The notes beneath the pieces were generated by a model. It saw only the letters and a program-made list of their open reading frames with translations, was not told where the DNA came from and made no database searches. This document shows, piece after piece, positions 1 through 8,292 of a DNA stretch of 64,000 nt. Numbering within the stretch: the stretch's first letter is position 1; each line of letters opens with the position of its first letter. Origin of the DNA: JAFGUF01 sp040883315 (GTDB taxonomy: Bacteria > Bacillota > Clostridia > Christensenellales > UMGS416); assembly GCA_040883315.1 (NCBI GenBank), contig JBFLKU010000011.1:324659-388658 (forward strand). The letters are read 5' to 3'. Both the position numbers and the translations under genes were made by a program.

Positions 1-45
1 TGTATTATATTTAATGATAATAACATTAATCAAGGAGAGCAACTC

Positions 46-1227
46 ATGAACAAGATGACAATCAAAGACATTGATGTAAAAGGGAAAAAGGTGATAGCAA
101 GGGTGGACTTTAATGTTCCGCTGGCTGATGGAGTTATCACAGATGATAACCGTATTCAGGCTGCATTGCCTACCATTAAGTATTTGCTTGATAAAGGCGC
201 AAAGCTGATACTGTGTGCACACCTTGGCAGACCAGACGGCGAGTTTAAACCAGAGTTTTCTTTGGCACCATGCGCAAAAAGACTGGGCGAGCTTTTGGGC
301 AAGGAAGTGAAGCTGGCTGAAGACGTGGTGGGCGAAAGCGCAAAGAAACTGGCAGCAGAGGTGCAAGAAGGCGAAGTAATGATGCTTGAAAACGTACGCT
401 ACATGCAGGGCGAAACCAAAAACGACAAAGAGCTTTCCAAGCAGCTGGCAGATTTGGCAGAAATCTATGTTAATGATGCATTCGGTGCAGCACACAGAGC
501 ACATTCATCAACAGCAGGCATAGCAGAATTTTTGCCTTCAGCAATGGGATTTTTGCTGGAAAAAGAAATCGAATTTATAGGCAAAGCGCTGGAAAACCCA
601 GAGCGTCCATTCATTGCTATATTAGGCGGAGCAAAAGTGAAAGATAAGCTAGGCGTTATCAGGAATCTTTTGGACAAAGTAGATGTTCTGCTTATCGGCG
701 GAGGAATGAGCTATACATTCCAAAAAGCATTAGGCGGAAAAATTGGTGATTCATTGCTGGATGCAGATAGAATTGATTTTGCAAAAGAAATGATGGAATT
801 AGCAGAGAAAAAGGGCGTTAAGCTGATGCTGCCTGTAGACAATGAAGCAGGACAGGAATTCTCAAATGATACTATGCGTGCAACATTCCATTCAAGAGAT
901 ATACCGGATGGCTGGGAAGGCATGGACATAGGCCCGGATACACAGGAGATATTCTCTGCAGAAATAGCAAAGGCAAAAACTGTTATATGGAATGGTCCTA
1001 TGGGCGTTTCGGAATTTCCAAACTTTGCACAGGGAACGATAGCTGTGGCTGAGGCAATGGCAAACATCGACGGAATGACCATAATCGGCGGCGGCGATTC
1101 TGCGGCAGCTGTAGAAAAGCTGGGATATGCAGATAAGATGAGCCATATATCCACCGGCGGCGGTGCCTCGCTGGAGTTCATGGAAGGCAAGGTACTTCCG
1201 GGAATAGCAGCAATACAAGATAAATAG
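46..1227 (+). CDS. pgk: Phosphoglycerate kinase
   Basis: Cytoplasmic glycolytic enzyme that moves the acyl phosphate of 1,3-bisphosphoglycerate to ADP. The 393 residues match the usual bacterial length. The RVDFN substrate motif lies at residues 19-23, HLGRP near 59, and the C-terminal nucleotide-binding GGGDSAAA near 348. An AAGGAGAG ribosome binding site stands just ahead of the ATG. It is the first gene of a pgk-tpiA-gpmI run on the same strand. Any upstream gene (gap is common here) lies outside the window, and the 45 bases before the start show only an AT-rich leader. Identification is by direct recognition of conserved motifs and is secure. Confidence 0.98.
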   Translation: MNKMTIKDIDVKGKKVIARVDFNVPLADGVITDDNRIQAALPTIKYLLDKGAKLILCAHLGRPDGEFKPEFSLAPCAKRLGELLGKEVKLAEDVVGESAKKLAAEVQEGEVMMLENVRYMQGETKNDKELSKQLADLAEIYVNDAFGAAHRAHSSTAGIAEFLPSAMGFLLEKEIEFIGKALENPERPFIAILGGAKVKDKLGVIRNLLDKVDVLLIGGGMSYTFQKALGGKIGDSLLDADRIDFAKEMMELAEKKGVKLMLPVDNEAGQEFSNDTMRATFHSRDIPDGWEGMDIGPDTQEIFSAEIAKAKTVIWNGPMGVSEFPNFAQGTIAVAEAMANIDGMTIIGGGDSAAAVEKLGYADKMSHISTGGGASLEFMEGKVLPGIAAIQDK

Positions 1228-1234
1228 ATTTTAC

Positions 1235-1262
1235 ATTTCGCATCTTTTACAAGATGCGAAAT
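1235..1262 (+). other. Hairpin between pgk and tpiA
   Basis: Perfect inverted repeat ATTTCGCATCTT / AAGATGCGAAAT around a 4-base loop, starting seven bases after the pgk stop. No run of T follows on the plus strand, so it is a poor intrinsic terminator. A stabiliser of the pgk 3' end, a processing site or a partial terminator are all possible; the sequence does not decide between them. Confidence 0.7.
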
Positions 1263-1391
1263 TAATATATGAGGAATATTTCTATTAAAGTGGTATTTGT
1301 ATAAAGGCATTGAAAGTGTCTGCATAAAAACATATAATAGAAAGGAACGCATTTTAATTAAGTAATAAATTTGAAAGGATAATTAATATAA

Positions 1392-2144
1392 ATGAGAAAA
1401 GCAATAATTGCAGGAAACTGGAAGATGAACAAAACACCAGAAGAAGCTGCAAAATTAGTAGAAGAACTAAAACCATTGGTAAAGGATGCAAACTGTGACG
1501 TAGTAGTATGCCCTCCTTTTGTATGCTTGGATGCAGTGCAGAAGGCAGCAGCAGGATCAAACGTGAAAGTGGGAGCACAAAACTGCTATTTCAAGGATTC
1601 AGGAGCATATACTGGCGAGGTAGCCCCTGCAATGCTGGAGGCTATGGGCGTGGAATATGTGATAATAGGACACAGCGAAAGACGCGAATATTTCAATGAG
1701 ACAGACGACAGCGTAAACAAAAAAGTGAAGCTGGCACTGCAACATAATTTGATTCCTATAGTATGCTGCGGCGAATACCTGGAACAAAGGGAAGCAGGCG
1801 TGACAAAAACATTGGTGCAATACCAAATGCAGGCTGCTTTATCCGGGCTGACAAAAGAGCAAGTGAAATCATTGGTTATAGCCTATGAGCCAATTTGGGC
1901 AATAGGCACAGGAAAGACTGCAACTGATGAAGACGCAAACGAAGTGATTGGATTCATACGCAAGCAAGTGGAAGAAGACTTCGGAAAAGAAACAGCAGAT
2001 GCAGTGCGCATACAATACGGTGGATCTATGAAGCCAAATAACGTAGTAGGCTTGATGGCACAGGACGAAATAGACGGAGGCTTAGTTGGCGGTGCAAGCT
2101 TGAATGCAGAGGATTTTGCTGCAATAGTCAACTATGACAAATAA
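1392..2144 (+). CDS. tpiA: Triosephosphate isomerase
   Basis: Interconverts dihydroxyacetone phosphate and glyceraldehyde 3-phosphate. It is 250 residues, the normal length of this TIM-barrel enzyme. Catalytic residues are visible: Lys11 in GNWKMN, His94 in GHSERR and Glu166 in AYEPIWAIGTG, with the phosphate-binding GGSM near the C-terminus. An AAAGGA element lies somewhat far (about 14 bases) from the ATG. The gene follows pgk after 164 bases and its last codons overlap the first ATG of gpmI, so the three genes are probably one transcript. Confidence 0.98.
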   Translation: MRKAIIAGNWKMNKTPEEAAKLVEELKPLVKDANCDVVVCPPFVCLDAVQKAAAGSNVKVGAQNCYFKDSGAYTGEVAPAMLEAMGVEYVIIGHSERREYFNETDDSVNKKVKLALQHNLIPIVCCGEYLEQREAGVTKTLVQYQMQAALSGLTKEQVKSLVIAYEPIWAIGTGKTATDEDANEVIGFIRKQVEEDFGKETADAVRIQYGGSMKPNNVVGLMAQDEIDGGLVGGASLNAEDFAAIVNYDK

Positions 2145-3687
2145 TATGACAAAGCCATTAACAACATTGATTATAATGGACGGCTTCGGAATAGCAAAGC
2201 CGGACAAATACAACGCAGTATCTGAGGCAAAAAAGCCAAATCTGGATAAAATATTTGCTGAATATCCAAACACAACAATAAAGTGCTTTGGAGAATATGT
2301 AGGGCTGCCCGAAGGGCAAATGGGCAACAGCGAAGTAGGGCATCTGAATTTAGGTGCAGGCAGAATAATATATCAGCCGCTAACCAGAATAACAAAGGCA
2401 ATTAAAGATGGCGAATTTTTTGAAAACCCAGCATTGGTATCAGCAATGGACAATGCTGTGAGAAACAATTCTGCACTTCATCTTTTGGGTTTGGTATCAG
2501 ACGGCGGAGTTCACTCGCACAATGATCACCTTTTGGCGTGCGTACAGATGGCGAAAAAATTTGGTATAAAGGATGTCTTTGTACACTGTTTTATGGATGG
2601 ACGTGACGTACCGCCTACATCTGGATTAGAATTCATAAAAGAGCTGGAAGGCAATCTGAGCGAAATAGGACTAGGAAAAATAGCCACTATATCCGGGCGT
2701 TTTTATGCTATGGATAGAGATAATATCTGGGAAAGAGTTTCTCTTGCCTATTCTGCAATAGCAGACGGCGAAGGAGTGACAGCAAACAGTCCTGTAGAAG
2801 CTATGCAGCAATCATATGACAAAGGCGAAAATGACGAATTTGTATTGCCTACTGTTATACTAGACGGCGGCAAACCAACAGGAGTGACATGCGATAAAGA
2901 TTCGGTGATATTCTACAATTTCCGTCCTGATAGAGCAAGACAGCTGACAAACAGCTTTATTACAAAAGATTTTGACGGGTTTGAACGCAAAAAGGGATAT
3001 TTGGATTTAGCCTTTGTAACTATGACAGTATATGACGCTACATTTGATGTACCTGTTGCATACACTGCGCAGACATTTAAAAACACATTAGGCGAATACG
3101 CAGCTAGCTTAGGGCTGAAACAGCTGCGCATAGCAGAAACACAAAAGTATGCACATGTTACGTATTTTTTCAATGGCGGCATAGAAGTGCCAAACAAGTA
3201 TGAAGACAGAATACTAATTCCTTCTCCAAAGATAGCCACATTTGATATGAAGCCTGAAATGAGTGCATATGAGGTGACAGAGGCTGTGCTGGAGCAGATA
3301 GAAGAAGAAAAATATGATATGATAATCATCAACTTTGCCAACTGCGACATGGTGGGGCACACAGGAGTGCTGCAGGCAGCTATTGACGCGGTGGAAGCTG
3401 TGGACGAATGCGTGGGCAAGGTGGTGACTGCAGTGAAATCCAAGGGCGGCAAGCTGATTATAACTGCTGACCACGGAAATGCAGAAAAAATGTGGGACTA
3501 CGAAGAAGGCGGCCCATACACCGCCCATACAGTGGACAATCCAGTTCCTCTTATCATAGTAGATGACGATGACAAGAATATGGAACTATATGATGATGGA
3601 AAGCTGGCAGACGTAGTGCCAACAATGCTGACGATGATGGGAATAGACATACCCGAAGAGATGACAGGAAAGTCATTGATTAAATAA
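2134..3687 (+). CDS. gpmI: 2,3-bisphosphoglycerate-independent phosphoglycerate mutase
   Basis: Manganese-dependent glycolytic mutase of the alkaline phosphatase superfamily. The 517 residues match the family. The N-terminal metal site (MDGFG, about 15-19), the nucleophile Ser66 in GNSEVGH, and late metal ligands in DMVGHTG and TADHGNAE are all present. Two ATGs compete: position 2134 lies inside the end of tpiA, and 2146 comes just after the tpiA stop. Neither has a strong ribosome binding site, so translational coupling to tpiA is likely. The gene is followed by a clear terminator, which ends the glycolytic operon. No eno follows here. Confidence 0.97.
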   Translation: MTNNMTKPLTTLIIMDGFGIAKPDKYNAVSEAKKPNLDKIFAEYPNTTIKCFGEYVGLPEGQMGNSEVGHLNLGAGRIIYQPLTRITKAIKDGEFFENPALVSAMDNAVRNNSALHLLGLVSDGGVHSHNDHLLACVQMAKKFGIKDVFVHCFMDGRDVPPTSGLEFIKELEGNLSEIGLGKIATISGRFYAMDRDNIWERVSLAYSAIADGEGVTANSPVEAMQQSYDKGENDEFVLPTVILDGGKPTGVTCDKDSVIFYNFRPDRARQLTNSFITKDFDGFERKKGYLDLAFVTMTVYDATFDVPVAYTAQTFKNTLGEYAASLGLKQLRIAETQKYAHVTYFFNGGIEVPNKYEDRILIPSPKIATFDMKPEMSAYEVTEAVLEQIEEEKYDMIIINFANCDMVGHTGVLQAAIDAVEAVDECVGKVVTAVKSKGGKLIITADHGNAEKMWDYEEGGPYTAHTVDNPVPLIIVDDDDKNMELYDDGKLADVVPTMLTMMGIDIPEEMTGKSLIK

Positions 3688-3697
3688 TAATTGATAT

Positions 3698-3730
3698 AAG
3701 AGGCTATTGAATATTCGATAGTCTCTTTTT
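3698..3730 (+). terminator. Terminator of pgk-tpiA-gpmI
   Basis: AGAGGCTAT / ATAGTCTCT stem with one mismatch, followed by a run of T, about 12 bases after the gpmI stop. This is a standard intrinsic terminator. Confidence 0.85.
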
Positions 3731-3753
3731 AATAAATTTACTATGGAGAGAAT

Positions 3754-4230
3754 ATGAAGAAGCGCCTGAATGATGTTTTATTGAAGATCGGGAAAAGACT
3801 GAATGATACTGATGCTGTCTGGGCGGTGGGAGCATCACTGCTGCTGCACCAGTATGGACTATGCGAAAGTCCCCATGATATCGATATTTTTGTCAGGATG
3901 CAGGACATTGGTAAAGTAAAGGAAGCAATGGATTTGCTGGCAGAACCGAAAAAGCAGGAGAAAAGCAGCACATATTAATCTGAGTATTTTTTTAAATATA
4001 GAGTAGATGAAATAGATATAGATGTGATAGCAGGATACAGTATTATTTTGAAAGACAGTAAATACAAATATAATTTTGATGAAAACTCCATAGGAGAATT
4101 TATCGATTTTAATGTTATAAAGATTCCTTTTTGCTCATTAAAAGACTGGGAAAATCTATACTCGATTATGCCGAAAGGTGAAAAGAAAGCGGAGCTAATT
4201 AGGGAGTATTTAAAAAACAGGAAAAGATAA
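3754..4230 (+). pseudogene. Small nucleotidyltransferase-like gene broken by one in-frame stop
   Basis: An ATG at 3754 with a good ribosome binding site (TGGAGAG) opens a 74-codon frame ending in TAA at 3976-3978. The same frame continues with no other stop to 4230 and would encode about 158 residues. The first part has the nucleotidyltransferase pattern VGASLLLHQYGL followed by HDIDIF. The part after the stop continues with VDEIDIDVIAGYSI, as expected for the third acidic strand of such folds, and ends in a basic helix. Reading frame, length and hydrophobic pattern all fit one gene with a nonsense mutation, not two genes. The family assignment rests on these motifs only. A sequencing error at the TAA is the main alternative. 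Confidence 0.75.
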
Positions 4231-4293
4231 CTACATTATTTAGAAAGTTCGGGTTGTATAGTTTTATTATAGTACAATGCTGCTATACGCTGA

Positions 4294-4725
4294 CTAAAAT
4301 ATTTTTATATAATTTTTTTGAATTTTTCTCAGTCTATATCCACATTTTTCGTAGAACTTGTGAGCCTCTTCCCTATTAAGACCGGAGACCAGACGCACAC
4401 CAGCACAGTTTTCCTCTTTTGACCATTTTTCCACTTCACTAAGAAGCATTTTGCCTAGACCTTTTCCCCGATAGCTGCCATCCACTGCAATTGCCATAAT
4501 GTTTTTTTGCGGATCAAAATATGTACCCTCGTAGTCACAGGCATGCACATAGCCAACCACTAGATTATTATCACATACTACAAATATTCTATCGCTGCTC
4601 TTTAGCAGTATTTTTTTTATTTGTTCTTGGGTTTTTGCTGTTGGGTATTCATAGCCGAATTCATTTTTATTTATGAGTGCTATTCTTTGGGCGTCATCAG
4701 CATTAGCCATCCTGATTAAAAACAT
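4294..4725 (-). CDS. GNAT-family N-acetyltransferase
   Basis: A 143-residue protein of the GCN5-related acetyltransferase fold. The acetyl-CoA-binding motif appears as AVDGSYRGKGLGKMLL near residues 85-100, followed by the C-terminal NREEAHKFYEKCGY signature. The start at 4725 has an AAGGAG site in good position. The substrate is unknown. It is the last gene of a leftward run (MATE, antiporter, GNAT) with spacers of 12 and 15 bases, so it probably shares the promoter of the transporter genes. Co-transcription with an efflux pump could suggest drug or amine modification, but nothing in the protein proves it. Confidence 0.9.
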   Translation of the reverse strand: MFLIRMANADDAQRIALINKNEFGYEYPTAKTQEQIKKILLKSSDRIFVVCDNNLVVGYVHACDYEGTYFDPQKNIMAIAVDGSYRGKGLGKMLLSEVEKWSKEENCAGVRLVSGLNREEAHKFYEKCGYRLRKIQKNYIKIF

Positions 4726-4740
4726 AAATATCTCCTTTAC

Positions 4741-5913
4741 TCAATGATGTAGATTTTTCTTTAATGTATCTATTAGCAGTGCACCGATTGGAGCAGTTAT
4801 AATTATTGATAAAACAGCTACAGAAAGAATGATATTTCCGCTTGCCAGCCCTGCTGCTAGGGGTATAGTGCCTATTGCGGCCTGTACTGTTGCCTTTGGC
4901 GTGTACGCTACCATGCAGAAAAGCCTTTCTTTTTTGTTAAGATGGCTTCCGGATACGCTTATGGCTACACCGAGCATTCTGGCAGTAAGTGAGCATGCGA
5001 GCAGCAATACTGCAAAAACAGACACAATTTTAAGTACTGATAGATCTACAGCAGCACCAACCAAAACAAACAATATTATTTCGGCTGCAATCCATAGCTT
5101 TGAAAGCTTGCTGGATAGCCTGCCTGCAAGTTCAGGAATCTGCTTTAGTATCGTCATGCCTACAAACATGGCACCAAGCAGGGCTGAAAACGGCAGATAG
5201 CTTTCGGTGATGGATTCTAATGCTACAAGCAGGATGGAGATGGAAAGCAGTATAATAATTTTAGATGAATCTCTGATATGAAAACGCTTGAAAAGATACG
5301 ACAGCAAATACCCTATCAGCACTCCGAATGCTGCACCCAATAGTATGCTCAAAGGAGCCTTGAAGAAATCGAATGTTGTCACACTTCCGCCTAGAGCTAT
5401 TCTCATAAGGGTGAAAAAGATAATTATAACAAATATATCGTCTACAGATGCGCCTGCCATTATTAGCTGAGGGATGTTTTTGTATTTGCCGTATCCGTCT
5501 TTCATCAGCTTTAACATGCGGGGGACTACCACCGCAGGAGACACTGCCGCTACCACAGCCCCCATAATGCCGGCATCCAGATATGAGATATCAAAAAGCA
5601 GTGGAGCCACTATGACTATTGCTGCAATTTCCAGCAAAGCAGGGACAAAGCACAGAAGCACAGCTGGTCTGCCGACCTGCTTGAGGTCTTTTAAGTCTAA
5701 TGCAAGTCCTGCACGCAAAAGTATAATAATAAGGGCAAATTTTCTTAAATCAGCAGATATAAGCAGGATATTTTCATCTAGTAGATTGAGTGCAAATGGA
5801 CCTACTATAATCCCTGTGATAAGCATGCCTAGTAAAGAGGGCAGATTTATCTTTTGAAAAACTAAACCAAGAAGGTATCCGAAAATTAAAATTAGACCTA
5901 AACTTGTAAGCAT
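4741..5913 (-). CDS. Cation/proton antiporter of the CPA family
   Basis: A 390-residue integral membrane protein with about 12 hydrophobic segments and no soluble C-terminal regulatory domain. The Asp-Asp pair in GASVDDIFVI (around residues 154-163) is the ion-binding motif of monovalent cation/proton antiporters. The AVSPAVVVP segment is also typical. It probably exchanges Na+ or K+ for protons across the cytoplasmic membrane. The ion cannot be read from the sequence. The start has an AAGGAG site. It lies between the MATE and GNAT genes, 12 bases after the former. Confidence 0.88.
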   Translation of the reverse strand: MLTSLGLILIFGYLLGLVFQKINLPSLLGMLITGIIVGPFALNLLDENILLISADLRKFALIIILLRAGLALDLKDLKQVGRPAVLLCFVPALLEIAAIVIVAPLLFDISYLDAGIMGAVVAAVSPAVVVPRMLKLMKDGYGKYKNIPQLIMAGASVDDIFVIIIFFTLMRIALGGSVTTFDFFKAPLSILLGAAFGVLIGYLLSYLFKRFHIRDSSKIIILLSISILLVALESITESYLPFSALLGAMFVGMTILKQIPELAGRLSSKLSKLWIAAEIILFVLVGAAVDLSVLKIVSVFAVLLLACSLTARMLGVAISVSGSHLNKKERLFCMVAYTPKATVQAAIGTIPLAAGLASGNIILSVAVLSIIITAPIGALLIDTLKKNLHH

Positions 5914-5925
5914 TATTACTCCTTA

Positions 5926-7287
5926 TCAGTGTGTTAAAGGATTTAGCCAATTTCTTTTTTTGTATACATATATGCAGACAAAGAATTTAACAAAATGTTC
6001 TGTTCCGCTCATAAAGTAGATATATTCAAATGGCAGCTTTAGCACAAAAGCACCAAGAGCTACAAATGGAATGCCTATAAACCAAACTGTGACACCATCT
6101 AGTATCATGCCTATTTTTGGTGTGCCAGCAGGACGGAAAACGCCGACTATTGCTATATATGACATTATAAAGAATGGAAAGATTATTGAAAATAGTCGTA
6201 TAATCTTTACTGCCATATTAAAGGTATATTCTGTCTCAGGATTCATCAGGTTTACTAGCCTAGGGGCGAAGACAAACAGCGTTGATGCAACTAAAACGGC
6301 AAATATTATCGTGTATTTTATATAGGATTTGCCGAATTCATACGCCTTGTTCAGCTCTCCTCTGCCTACCAGTTTTCCTATAATTACGCCGCAAGCAGAG
6401 CATAGACCTATGAAGAAAGTAAATGTAATTTGATCAAATGCAGAAAATATAGTATATGCTGCAAAATTGGATGTGCCCTGCCAGCTGAGGATAACCACAT
6501 AGATAGAAACACCAACACCCCAGATCAGCTCGTTGCTTAGGGTAGGAATGGCAGTTTTATAAAACTTTTTCACAAATTCTTTATTTTTTGGCAGGAGTTC
6601 CTGCATTTTTGCATTTGCTATGTTGTCTTGTTTTTTGCATATAATTATGTAAAGAATGGTCTGCACGGTAGCAGCCGTTACAGTGGCTATAGCTGCACCT
6701 CTCACCCACAGTCTAGGAGCACCAAAGTGCCCGAATATGAGGACATAATTCAAGAATGTATTTACTCCTACGCTGACAAATGAAACAAAAAGCGGAACCA
6801 TAACATTTGCCGTGGAGCGCAAAAGCAAAGAATAGGCAAATGCAATAGACATAGGTATAAAGGAAAGCCCCGCAATGCGTATGTAGTTTGCCCCGATTGC
6901 AACTACATATATATCAGATGTGAATAAAGACATTATGCTTTTGGGAAAAAGCAGGCAAAAAACAGATGCCAATATGCCTACGATTAGCAGATTGGACATG
7001 CCTAGCCCAAATGCCTGATGTATACTCTTTTTGTCGTTTACTCCCCAGTATTGGGAGGACAAAACCATCATACCGGAGCTTAAACCGAACATTATTATAT
7101 TGATAAGAAAGAAAAATCTGCCGGTGACCCCTACGGCAGTGGTGGGAGCATCCCCTAGAGACACTATAAAGCCCGTATCTACCAGATGCAGGCTTGCCGT
7201 CAAAAGCTGCTGCAAAGCTATTGGAACAGCGATTTTTATTATATTAATAAATGAAGTCTCATTATTTGAATTATAGGATGCAGTCAT
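5926..7287 (-). CDS. MATE-family multidrug/cation efflux transporter
   Basis: A 453-residue membrane protein with about 12 transmembrane segments in two halves, and the features typical of MATE transporters: an early PIALQQLLTASLHLVDTGF segment, then GVTGRFFFL and SSQYWG. It most likely exports cationic or other xenobiotic compounds using a Na+ or proton gradient. It is the first gene of a three-gene leftward operon. The 100-base gap to the divergent gene at 7390 is AT-rich and must carry both promoters, but no consensus pair stood out there. Confidence 0.93.
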   Translation of the reverse strand: MTASYNSNNETSFINIIKIAVPIALQQLLTASLHLVDTGFIVSLGDAPTTAVGVTGRFFFLINIIMFGLSSGMMVLSSQYWGVNDKKSIHQAFGLGMSNLLIVGILASVFCLLFPKSIMSLFTSDIYVVAIGANYIRIAGLSFIPMSIAFAYSLLLRSTANVMVPLFVSFVSVGVNTFLNYVLIFGHFGAPRLWVRGAAIATVTAATVQTILYIIICKKQDNIANAKMQELLPKNKEFVKKFYKTAIPTLSNELIWGVGVSIYVVILSWQGTSNFAAYTIFSAFDQITFTFFIGLCSACGVIIGKLVGRGELNKAYEFGKSYIKYTIIFAVLVASTLFVFAPRLVNLMNPETEYTFNMAVKIIRLFSIIFPFFIMSYIAIVGVFRPAGTPKIGMILDGVTVWFIGIPFVALGAFVLKLPFEYIYFMSGTEHFVKFFVCIYVYKKRNWLNPLTH

Positions 7288-7389
7288 AAAAACTATATTA
7301 CTCTATATAAGGACAAAAATCAATAATATTGAAGGGCAAATATATATGTGATATACTCAATAAAAAGAATTGAAAAAGGAGGAAGACAT

Positions 7390-7623
7390 ATGAAAAAAGC
7401 ACTTCCTACAATAATAATTACTATAATCTTTTTATTTGTCATTGGTGCATACGCATATGGTGTTATAAAAATAATGTCGGAAGAGATGACAATAGAGACG
7501 TTGTTGATTCCATTCATTATCCTCGGCGTATTTAGCGTGCTGGCTATACTTGTTATTTTTGTACTTATTAAGCGAGTAAAAGCCATAAAAGAGGAGGAAA
7601 AAGAAAACCTTGATGACTATTAG
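7390..7623 (+). CDS. Small two-helix membrane protein
   Basis: A 77-residue protein. The ATG at 7390 is preceded by AAAAAGGAGGAAG, so it is preferred to the ATG at 7348. Two hydrophobic segments (about residues 5-24 and 38-61) are followed by a Lys/Glu-rich cytoplasmic tail. No family was recognised. Its last codons overlap the start of the C39-like gene, so the two are translated together. It may be a membrane partner of that protein, which is inference from position only. Confidence 0.75.
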   Translation: MKKALPTIIITIIFLFVIGAYAYGVIKIMSEEMTIETLLIPFIILGVFSVLAILVIFVLIKRVKAIKEEEKENLDDY

Positions 7624-8245
7624 AAAAGTCATAAAAAATAAAGTTTTAATGGCTATTATAATAGTTTTGATTATTGCTAGCGCAGTGATGATGCTTCCGG
7701 AGATAGAGGGACAGTATATAAAAAGATTTGGCATTGAAATATCGCCCAAAATAGAGATAGCCCCTATTTATGATTCGGTGTATATGCAGACAGATGACAG
7801 ATGGAAAGATGAGCATTTGGCACAGACAGACTACACCTTGGCACAGCAGGGGTGCCTGACATGCGTTATCGCCATGGATTTATGCTACTATGGATATGAA
7901 GTGAATCCAACGGATGTGAACGATAAGCTGATTTCAGCAGATGCATATACAGATGACGGATTGCTGATTTGGTATAAAATCAATGATGCATATGAAGACA
8001 TAGAATATGATTATAAAAAGAACTTTAAAAGTGGAACAATCGATGAGGATTTAGAAAATGGACTCTTGCCCATTGTGAAGGTGAGATACAAAAAGACAGG
8101 AATATTTCACTGGGTTCTGATAGTGGGAGCACAGGAAAGTGATTACCTGATTTTAGATCCTTTGGAAAAGAGCCAAGGGCCTATACCATTGAGTACCCAC
8201 GGGAAGGTGTATGCCTACAGGGTATTAAGAAAAACGAGTAATTAA
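7613..8245 (+). CDS. Membrane-anchored C39-like cysteine peptidase domain protein
   Basis: About 210 residues: an N-terminal signal anchor (residues 11-30) and then an extracytoplasmic domain. The pattern TLAQQGCLTCVIAMDL with Cys near 84, a later HWVLIVG with His, and LILDP with Asp matches the papain-like C39 or C39_2 fold. The catalytic Gln, Cys, His and Asp all appear present. The substrate is unknown. Bacteriocin-leader cleavage is unlikely because there is no ABC exporter nearby; cell-wall or peptide processing is possible. A GAGGAGG site lies before the ATG at 7613. The TTG at 7610 is an alternative start. Confidence 0.75.
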   Translation: MTIRKVIKNKVLMAIIIVLIIASAVMMLPEIEGQYIKRFGIEISPKIEIAPIYDSVYMQTDDRWKDEHLAQTDYTLAQQGCLTCVIAMDLCYYGYEVNPTDVNDKLISADAYTDDGLLIWYKINDAYEDIEYDYKKNFKSGTIDEDLENGLLPIVKVRYKKTGIFHWVLIVGAQESDYLILDPLEKSQGPIPLSTHGKVYAYRVLRKTSN

Positions 8246-8272
8246 AAAAGGACTGTGAAAAACAGTCCTTTT
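8246..8272. terminator. Bidirectional terminator
   Basis: Perfect stem AAAAGGACTGT / ACAGTCCTTTT with a 5-base loop between two convergent genes. It has T-runs on both strands and so can end the C39-like operon and the isomerase-family gene. Confidence 0.9.
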
Positions 8273-8292
8273 AGTATGCAATAAATAATATG

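Noticed and set aside
711..1352. Long open frame (213 codons) antisense to pgk
   Set aside because: It lies opposite a certain gene, shows low-complexity Ser/Pro/Ala composition from reversed codons, and has no ribosome binding site or known family.
2913..3452. Open frame of 179 codons antisense to gpmI
   Set aside because: Shadow of the real gene by codon bias; no start signal and no recognisable domain.
3976..3978. Recoding of TAA as an amino acid in the nucleotidyltransferase-like gene
   Set aside because: TAA is not a known selenocysteine or pyrrolysine codon and no recoding structure is visible; mutation or sequencing error is simpler.
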